A DNA stretch of 64,000 nucleotides from Dendrolimus kikuchii (taxonomy: Eukaryota > Arthropoda > Insecta > Lepidoptera > Lasiocampidae), in the NCBI GenBank assembly GCA_019925095.2, contig CM034408.1, forward strand, positions 434,001-498,000. Reading direction: 5' to 3'. Positions 55,017-64,000 of this stretch are shown one piece after another. The first letter of the stretch is position 1; each line of letters starts with the position of its first letter. The translations under genes were made by a program, and so were the position numbers. The notes beneath the pieces were generated by a model that did no database searches, was not told the origin of the DNA, and saw nothing but the letters and a program-made list of their open reading frames with translations.

Positions 55017-55083
55017 TGTATTATATATTCGAAGCAAAGCAGCACATAATACAACATAAAAGTATTGGAAACTAAAAATATAA

Positions 55084-55281
55084 TACATACATACATAACT
55101 TCACGCCAGTTCCCTTGCGGAGTAGGCACGAGCAACAGAGCGCCATTCAGGCTTATTCTTACACACCTCACTTGCTTCTTTGACATTCATAGCTCTTGTC
55201 ATGCACGCTCGTCTGTTCTTAAGGCTCCTGACATCACCCTCCGCTAGTACACGATCAATTTGATCATGGAAAGTGTGTCGT
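55084..55281 (-). mobile_element. LINE-T copy 27
   Basis: TA at the tail junction. The 5' side ends at TGTGTCGTGG, fused to SINE-D through the shared word CGTGG. Confidence 0.85.
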
Positions 55282-55497
55282 GGTAGCGTAATGGCAGTTT
55301 CCTGACCTAATGCGTATTGTTACGATTACCACATGCTAACAACGGTGAAGGAAAACATCGTGATGCAACCTGCACATCGAGACATGTGTCAGACCTGCCA
55401 AGCCGCCTTGGACTAGCGTGGCGGCTATACAATCCGTTCCCCCTATAATGGGACGCCCGAGCCCAGCAGGGGGGCATTTATGGGCTGATATTATTAC
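55282..55497 (+). mobile_element. SINE-D copy, internally deleted
   Basis: TAGCGTAATGGC then directly AGTTTCCTGACC, i.e. the B-box region is missing; 3' end GGGCTGATATTATTA. Confidence 0.8.
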
Positions 55498-56004
55498 TTC
55501 TATATTTAGACGCGTGGAACGCTGTTGCCTACGAAAACAATGCGGGTTCAATTTGTAATGGACTGTATGAGAGAAATATGACCTAGATCCTTGCACTAGA
55601 AAAGCAGAAGCTCCACCAACCTTGAGATCCGCCCTCTCCTGGCTCGCAGATTACATATAGGAACAGCACACGGCACTAATCTCCACCTTAGAGCAACAAA
55701 GTCTAAGTACATGTAGCAAGTTCTTGGCACGGCCAGTAATCACAATGAGTATAATGAATGTTATTTAAAAATTATGAGCGCACGGCGCGTTGTAGTCTCG
55801 TTAAGACGTCGACAGTGAGTGTTCAAAAATGGCCGCTCCTAACCTGCTCTGTATTGGCCATCGCCTCACGCAGAACGAGGGTAGACAGCAAAATTGATGG
55901 AGCGATGTTCTACCTACTTCATACTAGGCAAGAACCGAACAAGACGAATAATAAGAATTGAGCTCAGATAAATAAATATTGTCTAAAACCTGAAAGTTAG
56001 CTAA
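55498..56004. other. Unassigned
   Basis: Moderately GC at 55795-55880 (AAAATGGCCGCTCC); no supported gene. Confidence 0.4.
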
Positions 56005-56007
56005 TAA

Positions 56008-56203
56008 GGGAAGATTTATATTAGACCGGTCCGTGTCCGGGCCGGGGCGGGGCCGGAGCGGAGCCACTCCGTGCTGCACGTTTATATTACACCGGGTGCT
56101 AAACGGGCGATACAAAATGTATGTAACGTTTCAAATTCGTGCCCCGTCCGGGCCACGTACACGGCACGCCCCGGACACGGCCCGGTCTAATATAAATCTT
56201 CCC
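56008..56203. mobile_element. MITE with TAA duplication
   Basis: 196 bp. TIR GGGAAGATTTATATTAGACC extends into CGG.CCGTGTCCGGGGCG-like sequence; TAA at 56005-56007 and 56204-56206. The interior is strikingly GC-rich. PIF/Harbinger-type by TSD. Confidence 0.82.
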
Positions 56204-56338
56204 TAAACCTTGTACAAGATATATATCTAAATTATAATATAACGTGTAATAGAAAGAAATACCAGAGGAAAGGATATGTTGACTCAAAAAAACGACGCTA
56301 TATAAGAGAAGGACAAGGTGAAATACACTTTATACATT

Positions 56339-56575
56339 CAGACGGCCTCTGTGGTTGAGCGGGCGAAGCCTTTGCCAGCCTCACTGCAACGTAGAGGCTC
56401 CGGGTTCGATTCCTGGTATAGTAAATTTCGGAAACGTATTTTCTCCGTTATTTACTATGGTCTGGGAGTCTGGGATCGGCCCCAGAGTAGTCCGTTGTAT
56501 ATTACCCATAACACAAGCGTAACTTGCTTAGCTTGGGGATATACAATGTGTGTGTTTGTCTGTTGATTATTATTA
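56339..56575 (+). mobile_element. SINE-C copy, near full length
   Basis: GACGGCCTCTGTGGTTGAGC head, B box GGTTCGATTCC, body to GATATACAATGTGTGTGTTT. Confidence 0.87.
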
Positions 56576-56735
56576 ATAATTTTTATTATTCAGAATAAAT
56601 TTAAAAAAAAAAAACTTAATTCATAAAACACAAAAAATAGTTTGCAAAATTTCTAGAAAATAATGTAACACGCGAATAAAGGAAATTAATTACAATTTTA
56701 AAAGTACGATGAAATGAATACAAATTGCAAGATAT

Positions 56736-57139
56736 TGTTACGACCGACAAAAACCGATTCACACCTGCAGTTTATTATTTCCGCATTTGGACTTCCTTTG
56801 TTTACTTTGTGTTTAACATATTTGTAATGAGAGGGGCGGCCCATTGTGTATTGTAAATCTTTTAATGGCAGGTGTGTCGAACTGATTCTGAGAAATTCGA
56901 TCTACGCGGTCGGGCAGCCATATTGTATCGGTGCAATATAAAGCATTGGCCCAATGGAAAGATCGGTAGTCAAGCGATAATCGCAAGCGAGACCAGACCA
57001 GTGTTATTGAATCTTGCATTACGTTTGTACTGGTTGTGTCCAGTTATATTTGTACCTGTATTATACGTGTTTGTATAGTTCTAATAAATTCTATAATAAT
57101 TCCAACGGCATTTTAATTTAAGTCCTGCAACTCATAACA
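56736..57139 (+). mobile_element. LTR-H solo LTR
   Basis: TGTTACGACC...CTCATAACA, 404 bp; duplication ATAT at 56732-56735 and 57140-57143. AATAAA near 57084. Confidence 0.86.
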
Positions 57140-57413
57140 ATATTTATCTTTTGAAGCCACCTAGATACGTCTTGATCAAAAGTTTAACACTGTATTCGCG
57201 AGATCGTCTACGTAGCAGCAAACTTTTATTAAGTAGTTTGGAGCCAGGAGTCTGAACATGTAATAACCCATGCGTAGGGGGACCACTTACTCAGATATTA
57301 GAGGATATTTTTTTTATTCCAATTTATAATTAGTGTAAATATTTTATATTTTATAAAGTTTTCGCGATTTGTATACATAATAAAAATGCGTTTTAACGTA
57401 TTCCAACATTTCA
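57140..57413. other. Unassigned
   Basis: No supported feature. Confidence 0.4.
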
Positions 57414-57599
57414 ATGCTTGAGGCTATTGAAATCAAAAAACACCCAAATTTCAATAGAGAAGATGGTTGGCAAGTACCACCTGTTTGGGATCCGATCATC
57501 AAAATTATTAAGACCCAAACCCAGCAAAAACCAACCGCAGGATCTCAAGACACCGTGAGCTCTTTCTCCGTACACCGGAACACAAACCAACTTGACTGA
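57414..57599 (+). pseudogene. Possible Penelope-like GIY-YIG C-terminal fragment
   Basis: 61 open codons: EAIEIKKHPNFNREDGWQVP then PVWDPIIKIIK. The REAIEIxKHxNNFNRExG..L...W.P pattern is recalled from C-termini of Penelope-like or related ORFs. No GIY-YIG motif visible upstream, so the call is weak. Confidence 0.35.
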
Positions 57600-57644
57600 T
57601 AGTTTCTTTTAGTTTTCCTTTCACCCATTTTAATATTATATAAA

Positions 57645-57735
57645 ATTATTAGAGCTAGCCATGTTTGCTGAAGAGTTTCTTGTGCCGCTTCTTCTCTTCA
57701 AGCCATAACATGTTGCGAAGCGGTTGTAAATTAGA
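57645..57735 (+). mobile_element. LINE 3' UTR remnant (Jockey/CR1-type)
   Basis: GCTGAAGAGTTTCTTGTGCC ... GTTGCGAAGCGG block. Confidence 0.55.
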
Positions 57736-57907
57736 TTAGTATCCCATAGAGTAATAAATAATCATAAACATAATTAAAACTAAATAATTAAAATGAAAAA
57801 GTTGACGGTAGGCTAAATAAAACTTTAACAGTACTCATTCACACTCGACATCTTTGTCTTCCGTGATTACGGCGCTTAAAATCGTTTAAACGTAGTTGTA
57901 TAGTGTA

Positions 57908-58243
57908 GCGTGAAGTTATGTATGTATCAGCTGGGCGTAACTATGTTCTAAATCTCAGCCTTTCCAACACATTCAAAGCGCAGGGTCGTCAGGGAGGAGG
58001 GGGTTTTTTAGTGGGTATTGGGGTTGCTCGCCCGTGCAGCAACGCTCGGAGTCTTCCACACTATTCTGTGACGTCGATCGCGGACGGAGCGCTGCCAAGA
58101 GCATACTATTGCTGCAGTGTTATCGCCCCCGACCGACGCGTGTCGTTCCCCTAGCAACGACCCAGTTTGTGCGTAAATCGGTTAAGCATTTTCCCTCGCC
58201 ACAAAACAAAAAAAAAAAAAAAGTTATGTATGTATGTATGTAT
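57908..58243 (+). mobile_element. LINE-T copy 28, bare 3' end hosting an R1-like insert
   Basis: Only GCGTGAAGTTATGTATGTAT plus tail remain of LINE-T; duplication GTATAGTGTA at 57898-57907 and 58244-58253. Confidence 0.9.
57928..58220 (+). mobile_element. R1-like LINE 3' UTR, nested in LINE-T tail
   Basis: Same 3' UTR as 1172-1466, ending in poly-A. 15-bp duplication AAGTTATGTATGTAT at 57913-57927 and 58221-58235. Confidence 0.92.
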
Positions 58244-58399
58244 GTATAGTGTAATTATTGTTTTTCTACTACTAGAGCTAATGTACACCTGATGACGACG
58301 TACATATATAATATAATTAAAAAACAATGTTGTGTTAAGATATTATTAACTAAGCTTTTAGTGAAGCTTAGTTAATGAAATAAATTTGTAGGCTTCATT

Positions 58400-58706
58400 C
58401 ATCCGTGCAGGAACGGAGAAAGAATACAATTTCCTGCGTTGGGGCGGCCTGTCGTAAGAGGCGACTTAACAACCCACAGCCAGGTGGTAGGGCATTTGCC
58501 CGACTGGATGGCTACCACCCCTGGTCTAAAGTATGTCGCCATAACAACCTTGAGTTGTGGTCCGGCATTAGTGACCAGGTTCCAGTTTCCCTTAAGAGAG
58601 CAGCAGCGCATTTATAGCACCTTTCGTGTTGCAAATGTCCATAGGCGATGGTAACCGCTTTCCATCAAGTGGGCCGTCTGCCTATCTGCTGATCTTCTGC
58701 AATAAA
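58400..58706 (+). mobile_element. SR-A copy, full length
   Basis: ATCCGTGCAGGAACGG to CTTCTGCAATAAAAAAA. Confidence 0.92.
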
Positions 58707-59187
58707 AAAAGGCTCTCTATTTGTACATCAAATCAATCTCTATTTTTTAAGTCCCATCGTCCCCTTTGTAATATATTTATTAGTTTTTATTTCAAAACAC
58801 GCTATGTTTACACATAGTTACATATCCTAATTAACATGACTGATTCGGCCTCTGCTTTGTGTTCGATCAAAATTTCATAACACACAGGAAATTAGTTTAA
58901 ACATTTTCAAAAAAATATTGTAATACTAAAAGCGGGTCTAAGATATATGTTTAATTTGTACTTATATCTACATAATTAAAAAACTGTTAGTCGCAGGATT
59001 GCACATCAGAAGTGTAACCTTTGTATCTGAGCGTGACGATTCAGTGCTTTTTTCCCCATCCTGAAAGTGCGCAACGTGCCTAGAGAAGTTTTCGCTCCAA
59101 AATCGCTCTTTATTGTTCACCATAACTTAAACCTAGACAATTTCATATCACATTATGATTTATTTAATAAACGATTTATTATAATAC
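58707..59187. other. AT-rich, nothing recognised
   Basis: No supported feature. Confidence 0.45.
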
Positions 59188-59400
59188 TAGCTGCGCCCGC
59201 GACGTCGTCCGCGTGGAATTTGCTTTCAAAACCCTCCGATTTTGAAACATTCTTCATTGGTGCTCCGCTCGTATTGGTCGTAGCGCGATGATATATAGCC
59301 TATAGCCTTCCTCGATAAATGGGCTAAACCACACTGAAAGAATTTTTCAAATCAGACCAGTAGTTCCTGAGATTAGCGCGTTCAATCAAACAATATTAGT
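59188..59400 (-). mobile_element. Hel-F copy, complete
   Basis: CTAGCTGCGCCCGCGACG then TCGTCCGCG, far end AATATTAGTATA. Confidence 0.78.
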
Positions 59401-59814
59401 ATATTTGGCTACAACACTAATACTTTTTAAATATCGCGATATCTATTGAATGAAACGTCCGAATTGAATAATTCAAAAAGTTCTAGAAATGTATTGAATT
59501 TGTCTTGAATGTGGAGTAATTTATTTTGATAAGGATTAATACCAAGGTACAAAATAAAGAGTTCTTGAAGCGACGGCATTTTAATTATTTAAAAAAATAA
59601 AAGAAAACTTTTATTGTGAGATAACTACAATAGTTAGACATATGGTTACGCTATATTTTTGTAGACAATTATATATTCTGCAAAGTGGTAGTACATTGTT
59701 TTGTTCTATAATCAATAGTTTTCGCAGCGCACGCCGTGTAAGGATTTTTTCGGGTCATTTTTTTACACCTTGGGTTACACTATTGGACTTTTAGTAAGGA
59801 TCCCTAATTTTTTT
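59401..59814. other. AT-rich, nothing recognised
   Basis: No supported feature. Confidence 0.45.
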
Positions 59815-59953
59815 GAAAATATAGCTTATAGCCTTCCTCGATAAATGTACTATTTAACACTGAAAGAATTTTTGAAATCGGACCAACGGTTCCTGAGATT
59901 AGCGCGTTTAAACAAACAAAGAAACTCTTCAGCTTTATAATATTAGTATAGAT
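59815..59953 (-). mobile_element. Hel-F copy, truncated
   Basis: ATAGCTTATAGCCTTCCTCG to TTATAATATTAGTATAGA; CTAG end lost. Confidence 0.68.
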
Positions 59954-60747
59954 ATGTCTTTGAAGAGCACGGGCCATAAGAATGGCCCAGACTTTTGCAA
60001 GGCTTGCGTGTGGCCATAAGAAGGCCAACACGTAGAGGCCCCTTGACAAATTTAATGTAAATGTGGCGTGACACTGACCTGCGATTATACCTATCTACAC
60101 CATATGAAAATGCACCTAAGTAGAACTATTATAGGAAATGAGAACAAAAGATACCGGACTATTGGGATTAACTGCTAATGGAACTAAGGATCTGGGCTAT
60201 TGATGTCTGCCCGTCATAATGTTCACGATTTATCCACATATATATTTTATTTTCCAATTTTTTTACATTTTTCTTATAAAATACAAACATTTATTTATAA
60301 AAAAAATATAAAATCTGATCACACAGGAATCTCCTCACAATGCGGGCCGTGTCCAACAGAGCTGCCTTCTGCATCCGACCCTTCAACCAGATATTATTAT
60401 TATTATTACAAAAATTAAAACGATGTTATTAATGTCCCGTTTTTAATATAATATAACGGTAACCCTACACCCATACTGGCTGAGTTAACGGGGGAGCCCA
60501 GTAAATCCCCGGTAATTGGAAGCTCTGCCCGGGAGCACGATTCGCACTAGCTCGTACCGCGGCCCTCGCCGCTATCAAAACAATACCCTGTTAATGATAA
60601 CACCAGCGATACGAGTAACAATTTGTTATATAATGCCCCTTGTTCCTAAGTCAATAAATTGTTAGTAAATCGATGGTCCCTATGTATAGTGACACAACTG
60701 CGAAATTCTAATTTTACAGGAGAACGTGTCTTGTTACTCTTGTGTTA
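59954..60747. other. Unassigned, mixed composition
   Basis: ATT repeat near 60394-60409 and a GC-rich patch 60480-60560; no recognised gene. Confidence 0.4.
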
Positions 60748-60908
60748 TTTGTAGTTATATACAATGGACTACTCTGAGACCGGTCTTAGATACTCAGACA
60801 ATAATGAACAACAGAACATTTGTTTATTAAATTTGCTATGTTGAGAATCAAACCCGTAGCCTCAGCGTTTCAGTGAGCTTGGCCGGCTAAGGTTCAACCA
60901 AGGAGGTT
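60748..60908 (-). mobile_element. SINE-C copy, diverged
   Basis: Reverse B box GAATCAAACCC and GGTTCAACCAAGGAGG; old copy. Confidence 0.6.
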
Positions 60909-60914
60909 GTAAAT

Positions 60915-61401
60915 AAATCGTGTCACAGTGTTTGACCGCGATGAACTCCGAAACTACTCAACCGATTTTGATGATTTTTTCCGTTATCCGTGCAGGAACG
61001 GAGAAAGAATACAATTTCCTGCGGCCTGGCGGCCTGTCGTAAGAGGCGACTAAACAACCCACAGCCAGGCGGTAGGGTATTTGCTCGACTGGATGGCGAC
61101 CACCCCTGGTCTAGAGTTTGCCGTCATAACAACCTTGAGTTGTGTTCCGGCATTAGTGACCAGGTTCCAGACTCACTTAAGAGAGCAGCAGCGCATTTGT
61201 AGCACCTTTGGTGTTGCAAATGTCCATAGGCGATGGTAACCGCTTTCCAAAGTGGGCCGTCTGCTTGTCTGCTGAACTCCTGCAATAAAACAAAAATATT
61301 TTTTTCTGGATTTGTTCCAACTTAGGACATAGTATTTTAATTTAAGTTATGATCATTTTTTTTATTTACTGGGCCAGAGCAACGCGTAACCCGGTCAGCT
61401 A
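60915..61401 (+). mobile_element. Helitron-like element split by SR-A
   Basis: CGTGTCACAGTGTTTGACCG ... ACCGATTTTGATGATTTTT, SR-A, then ...CGCGTAACCCGGTCAGCTAG. Confidence 0.65.
60984..61290 (+). mobile_element. SR-A copy, full length, nested
   Basis: ATCCGTGCAGGAACGG to CTCCTGCAATAAAAC, 160 bp before the second Dys exon. Confidence 0.88.
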
Positions 61402-61451
61402 GTGAAAATATTTGAATTGGGTTTTAAAATACTGGTCTTTTTAATTTCCAG

Positions 61452-61606
61452 TCGTTCCATGCTGAAGTCCACCAGTACAAGCACCAGATCGAGCTGTTCG
61501 GGCAGCTCACACAGCGGCTGATAGCTGTATACAGGAACGACGATACCACCAGCATCAAGAGGTCCACTGAAGCCATCAACCACAGATACAACGAGCTTAA
61601 TAACAG
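61452..61606 (+). CDS. Dys: Dystrophin internal exon (next in order)
   Basis: Coding exon of 155 bp: 51 codons plus two bases (downstream intron phase 2). The acceptor is a T-rich tract ending TTTCCAG; the donor is AACAG before GTAATA. It starts exactly in phase 0, matching the end of the exon at 53907-54118, so the joined peptide reads ...REQK then SFHAEVHQYKHQIELF. It supplies helix B (SFHAEVHQYKHQIELFGQL), a short loop with NDDTTS, and the start of helix C (INHRYNELNN) of a spectrin repeat. This continuity across a 7.3-kb repeat-filled gap is the best evidence that both exons are one gene. The following exon is not in the window. Alternative identity: another spectrin-repeat protein, less likely. 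Confidence 0.86.
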
Positions 61607-61646
61607 GTAATACATATTTTCAGTTGACATGAAATTAAATTCTACG

Positions 61647-62030
61647 GAGTGACGCTCGCGGACCGCGTTCGTAATACCGAAGTAAGAAAGAGAGTTGGTC
61701 TGAAAGAGAGTGTCGGGGTGAAGGTAAGGAAAGAATGCTCCGGTGGTTCGGGCATGTGGAAAGAATGACTAAACAGATATACAATGCAAAAGTGGATGGA
61801 TGCAGAAGTCGTGGAAGGCCACGACACACCTTCCATGATCAAATTGATCGTGTACTAGCAGAAGGTGATGTCAGGAGCCTTAAGAACAGACGAGCGTGCA
61901 TGACAAGAGTCATGAATGTCAAAGAAGCAAGTGAGGTGTGTAAGAATGGGCCTAAATGGCGCTCTGTTGTTTGTGCCTACCCCGCAAGGGAACTGGCGTG
62001 AAGTTATGTATGTACGTATGTATGTATTAT
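61647..62030 (+). mobile_element. LINE-T copy 29
   Basis: From CTACGGAGTGACGCTCGCGG to a mixed GTAT/GTAC tail; minor indel in KGMLRW; no clear duplication. Confidence 0.88.
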
Positions 62031-62118
62031 TGTTGTCGTTTGTTCATCACTTTGGCAATAAATTTAATGTCCTTATATACATTTTTTCTGTGTACATTGG
62101 GTATGGACAGTTCATTTA

Positions 62119-62380
62119 CATACATACATAACTTCACGCCAGTTTCCTTGCGGGGTAGACACGAACAACAGAGCGCCATTTAGGCCCATTCTTACACACC
62201 TCACTTGCTTCTTTGACATTCATAACTCTCGTCATGCACACTCGTCTGTTCTTAAGGCTCCTGACATCACCCTCCACTAGTACACGATCAATTTGATCAT
62301 GGAAGGTGTGTCGTGGCCTTCCACGACTTCTGCATCCATCCACTTTTGCATTGTATATCTTTTTAGTCATTCTTCTCTTC
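62119..62380 (-). mobile_element. LINE-T copy 30
   Basis: TA at the tail junction; TTCATT on both sides is too short to call a duplication. Confidence 0.86.
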
Positions 62381-62840
62381 ATTCTCTTAAGAAATGTAGG
62401 AGTTAAAGTCAACTTAACCAAAAGATAATATTTCGAAAGGGAAAATACGAAATTTTCCTAACATTTATTAAGGAAACAATCAATTTATCCCCCTCCCGGG
62501 GTAGCTTGTCGTAACACAATTATCGGCTGCCAGAATTTTCTAAACGTTCAGCTCCGCCAAAAGATTTGAATGAATATTCATTTTGAACACCAAAATATAT
62601 ACAATTTTATGCAAAACAACTGTCAGCAACGTATTGAAAATATTTTCGTTGCTTACAAAATTATAAATACAATTGAGTATAATAACCTTCATGAAACAAG
62701 TCAATGTAAACTCCCAAAGATTAAGCATCATTTATTGCATAAGAAATATACATAAATTATAAATAATACGAAGACATACTTAACTAAATATTTAAAAATA
62801 AACTAAATTATAAATAAATTAATATAAAGTATGTAACGAA

Positions 62841-63141
62841 GCCGTGGTAGCGTAATGGCTAACGCACGCGCCCCAAAATCAAAGGGCGCGGGTTCGATCC
62901 TGACCAGAACGCATGCACCACTTAGTCAGTTTTCTGACCTAATGTGCATATTGTCACAATTACCACGTGCTAACAACGGTGAAGGAAAACATCGTGATGC
63001 AACCTGCACATCGAGATAACCGATGTGTCAAACCTGCCAAGCCGCCTTGGACAAGCGTGGCGGGTATACTGTCCGTTCCCTCCTATAATGGGAGGCCCGA
63101 GTCCAGCAGTGGGACATTTATGGGCTGATATTATATATTAT
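62841..63141 (+). mobile_element. SINE-D, intact reference copy
   Basis: 11-bp duplication TATGTAACGAA at 62830-62840 and 63142-63152. tRNA-like head: A box TAGCGTAATGGC, B box GGTTCGATCC; 3' end GGGCTGATATTATATATTAT. Confidence 0.93.
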
Positions 63142-63159
63142 TATGTAACGAATCGCTGC

Positions 63160-63255
63160 CAGAGGGAACCGTGCCCAGAGGGCTGGCTGCATTACCATTG
63201 TATGGCAATGCGGACTCGTTGCGCGAAATACGAACCAGCCTTCTGATCACGGGTG
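63160..63255 (-). pseudogene. LINE ORF fragment (QRGN family)
   Basis: Minus frame reads DQKAGSYFAQRVRIAIQW then, after a shift, a NAAS.LGTVPSGSDS-like piece; third member with 15316 and 23477. Confidence 0.5.
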
Positions 63256-63261
63256 GTATCA

Positions 63262-63420
63262 AAGATAGATAGATAGGTAGATAACACTTTATTGCTCACC
63301 AAATATACAATATCAAAAATACACAATTACAATATTGTCATGGTAGAAACAATAGGCGGCCTTATCGCTTAAAACAATCTCTTCCAGGCAACCTAACTTA
63401 AGGAATAATTTAACCTAATC
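63262..63420 (-). mobile_element. LINE/SINE 3' end with (TATC)n tail
   Basis: On the minus strand: AGCGATAAGGCCGCCTATTG ... GAGCAATAAAGTG then a TATC repeat; AATAAA just before the tail. Confidence 0.6.
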
Positions 63421-63544
63421 TGGCGATGTAGGTGGTGCAGATCATTAAGTAGGTATATCATAAGTAAACATACTTAAGCTACATAATTTATAAATTAAAT
63501 AGACATACTTAAATTACTTTATAAATTTAATACATACATATTTA

Positions 63545-63819
63545 TATATACATATCGATGGGTGAAAGGTTATTTGTTTTAAACGACATTTTTAAAAATT
63601 GTCGGGATAAAAGTTTGAAGTTTCAAATGACCCATAAAAACACATCACTAACGAATTGTGTACCATAGTTAAAAAAAGAACATCTATAGATTGAAAGTAG
63701 ATGTCAGGTTCTTTATATCTCTTTAAGTTGAGACATTAGGATAAAAAACCCCATAGTGTTAAGTCTCACACAAAATGTCGCTTAAAACAAATAGCCTTTC
63801 AATCCTCGATATGTATATA
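63545..63819. mobile_element. MITE with 48-bp TIRs
   Basis: Arms 63545-63592 and 63772-63819: TATATACATATCGA, GTGAAAGG/TTGAAAGG, TATTTGTTTTAA and CGACATTTT in mirror order. 275 bp, no ORF. Confidence 0.8.
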
Positions 63820-64000
63820 CTAAATAGTCTACAATATAAGAGTTAGGAATATTATTATTTAAGGAAAAGTAGTGTTACAAATCTCTTTAAAGAAACCCTT
63901 TGCCGATGAACCGCAAGGACCCCTTCCTAGGGTTCCACGTTTGCGCTGTTTGACATCTTCAGCTGTTAAAGCAGCGTTGCCAGCCCCTGACTTAGTTACT

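Larger units (their letters stand above)
54119..61451 (+). other. Dys: Dys intron, phase 0, repeat-filled
   Basis: GT (54119) to AG (61451), 7,333 bp. Nearly all of the recognisable content is transposable elements on both strands: SR-A, Hel-E/F, LINE-T, SINE-C/D, a solo LTR, an R1-like 3' end and a TAA-flanked MITE, listed separately. No additional spliced coding segment was recognised. Confidence 0.8.
61607..64000 (+). other. Dys: Start of next Dys intron
   Basis: Begins GTAATA; no further exon before the window ends. Confidence 0.7.

Noticed and set aside
62841..62915. Functional tRNA gene at the SINE-D head
   Set aside because: A and B boxes are present but the acceptor and anticodon arms do not close, and the sequence continues into the SINE body with target duplications.

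Overview
This window looks like nuclear DNA from a lepidopteran (moth or butterfly). It is AT-rich and crowded with repeats, and two well-supported exons match the spectrin-repeat rod of dystrophin (Dys): 53907-54118 and 61452-61606, both on the + strand. They are joined by a 7,333-bp intron in matching phase. No other host exon was recognised, so the first 53.9 kb is most simply a very long Dys intron, although intergenic DNA cannot be excluded. The lepidopteran call is an inference from the repeat types (tRNA-derived SINEs, a short A-tailed retroposon related to common lepidopteran repeats, R1-like and Jockey-like LINE ends), not from a search.

Almost everything else is transposable-element sequence. 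Families used below: LINE-T, 5'-truncated 3' ends of an RTE/Proto2-like LINE ending in a (TATG)n tail, about 30 copies; SR-A, a short (about 300 bp) retroposon starting ATCCGTGCAGG and ending GCAATAAAAA, about 27 copies; SINE-C and SINE-D, two tRNA-headed SINEs; Hel-E and Hel-F, short non-autonomous Helitron-like elements ending in a hairpin plus CTAG; LTR-H, solo LTRs of about 400-500 bp with TGTTAC...GTAACA ends; plus single or low-copy R1-like, RTE, Jockey-like, PIF/Harbinger-like and MITE insertions.

Layout: 1-9 kb, R1-like insertion, LINE ends, first LINE-T and SR-A copies, and a solo LTR broken by LINE-T. 9-20 kb, dense SR-A/LINE-T, two tRNA-like SINEs, degraded LINE reading frames, and a 118-bp-arm inverted repeat. 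20-29 kb, a promoter-like GC/CRE/ETS cluster, two solo LTRs, and a perfect 242-bp tandem duplication in a pentamer array. 29-38 kb, an RTE copy with a 16-bp target duplication, a CpG-rich patch, and the longest LINE-T copies. 38-53 kb, Jockey-like C-terminus, a PIF/Harbinger-like element with long TIRs, a retroposed tRNA-Tyr 3' fragment, and a Helitron cluster. 53.9-61.6 kb, Dys exons and their repeat-filled intron. 61.6-64 kb, more LINE-T, an intact SINE-D and a MITE.

The most informative signals are mechanistic. All 18 LINE-T insertions whose target duplication can be read have TA where the target meets the (TATG)n tail. Two LINE-T copies and one SR-A copy have folded-back or inverted 5' ends. 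SR-A copies share discrete 5' ends. Several insertions are nested with readable target duplications, which orders events in time. No rRNA, CRISPR, intact transposase or intact reverse transcriptase gene was seen.
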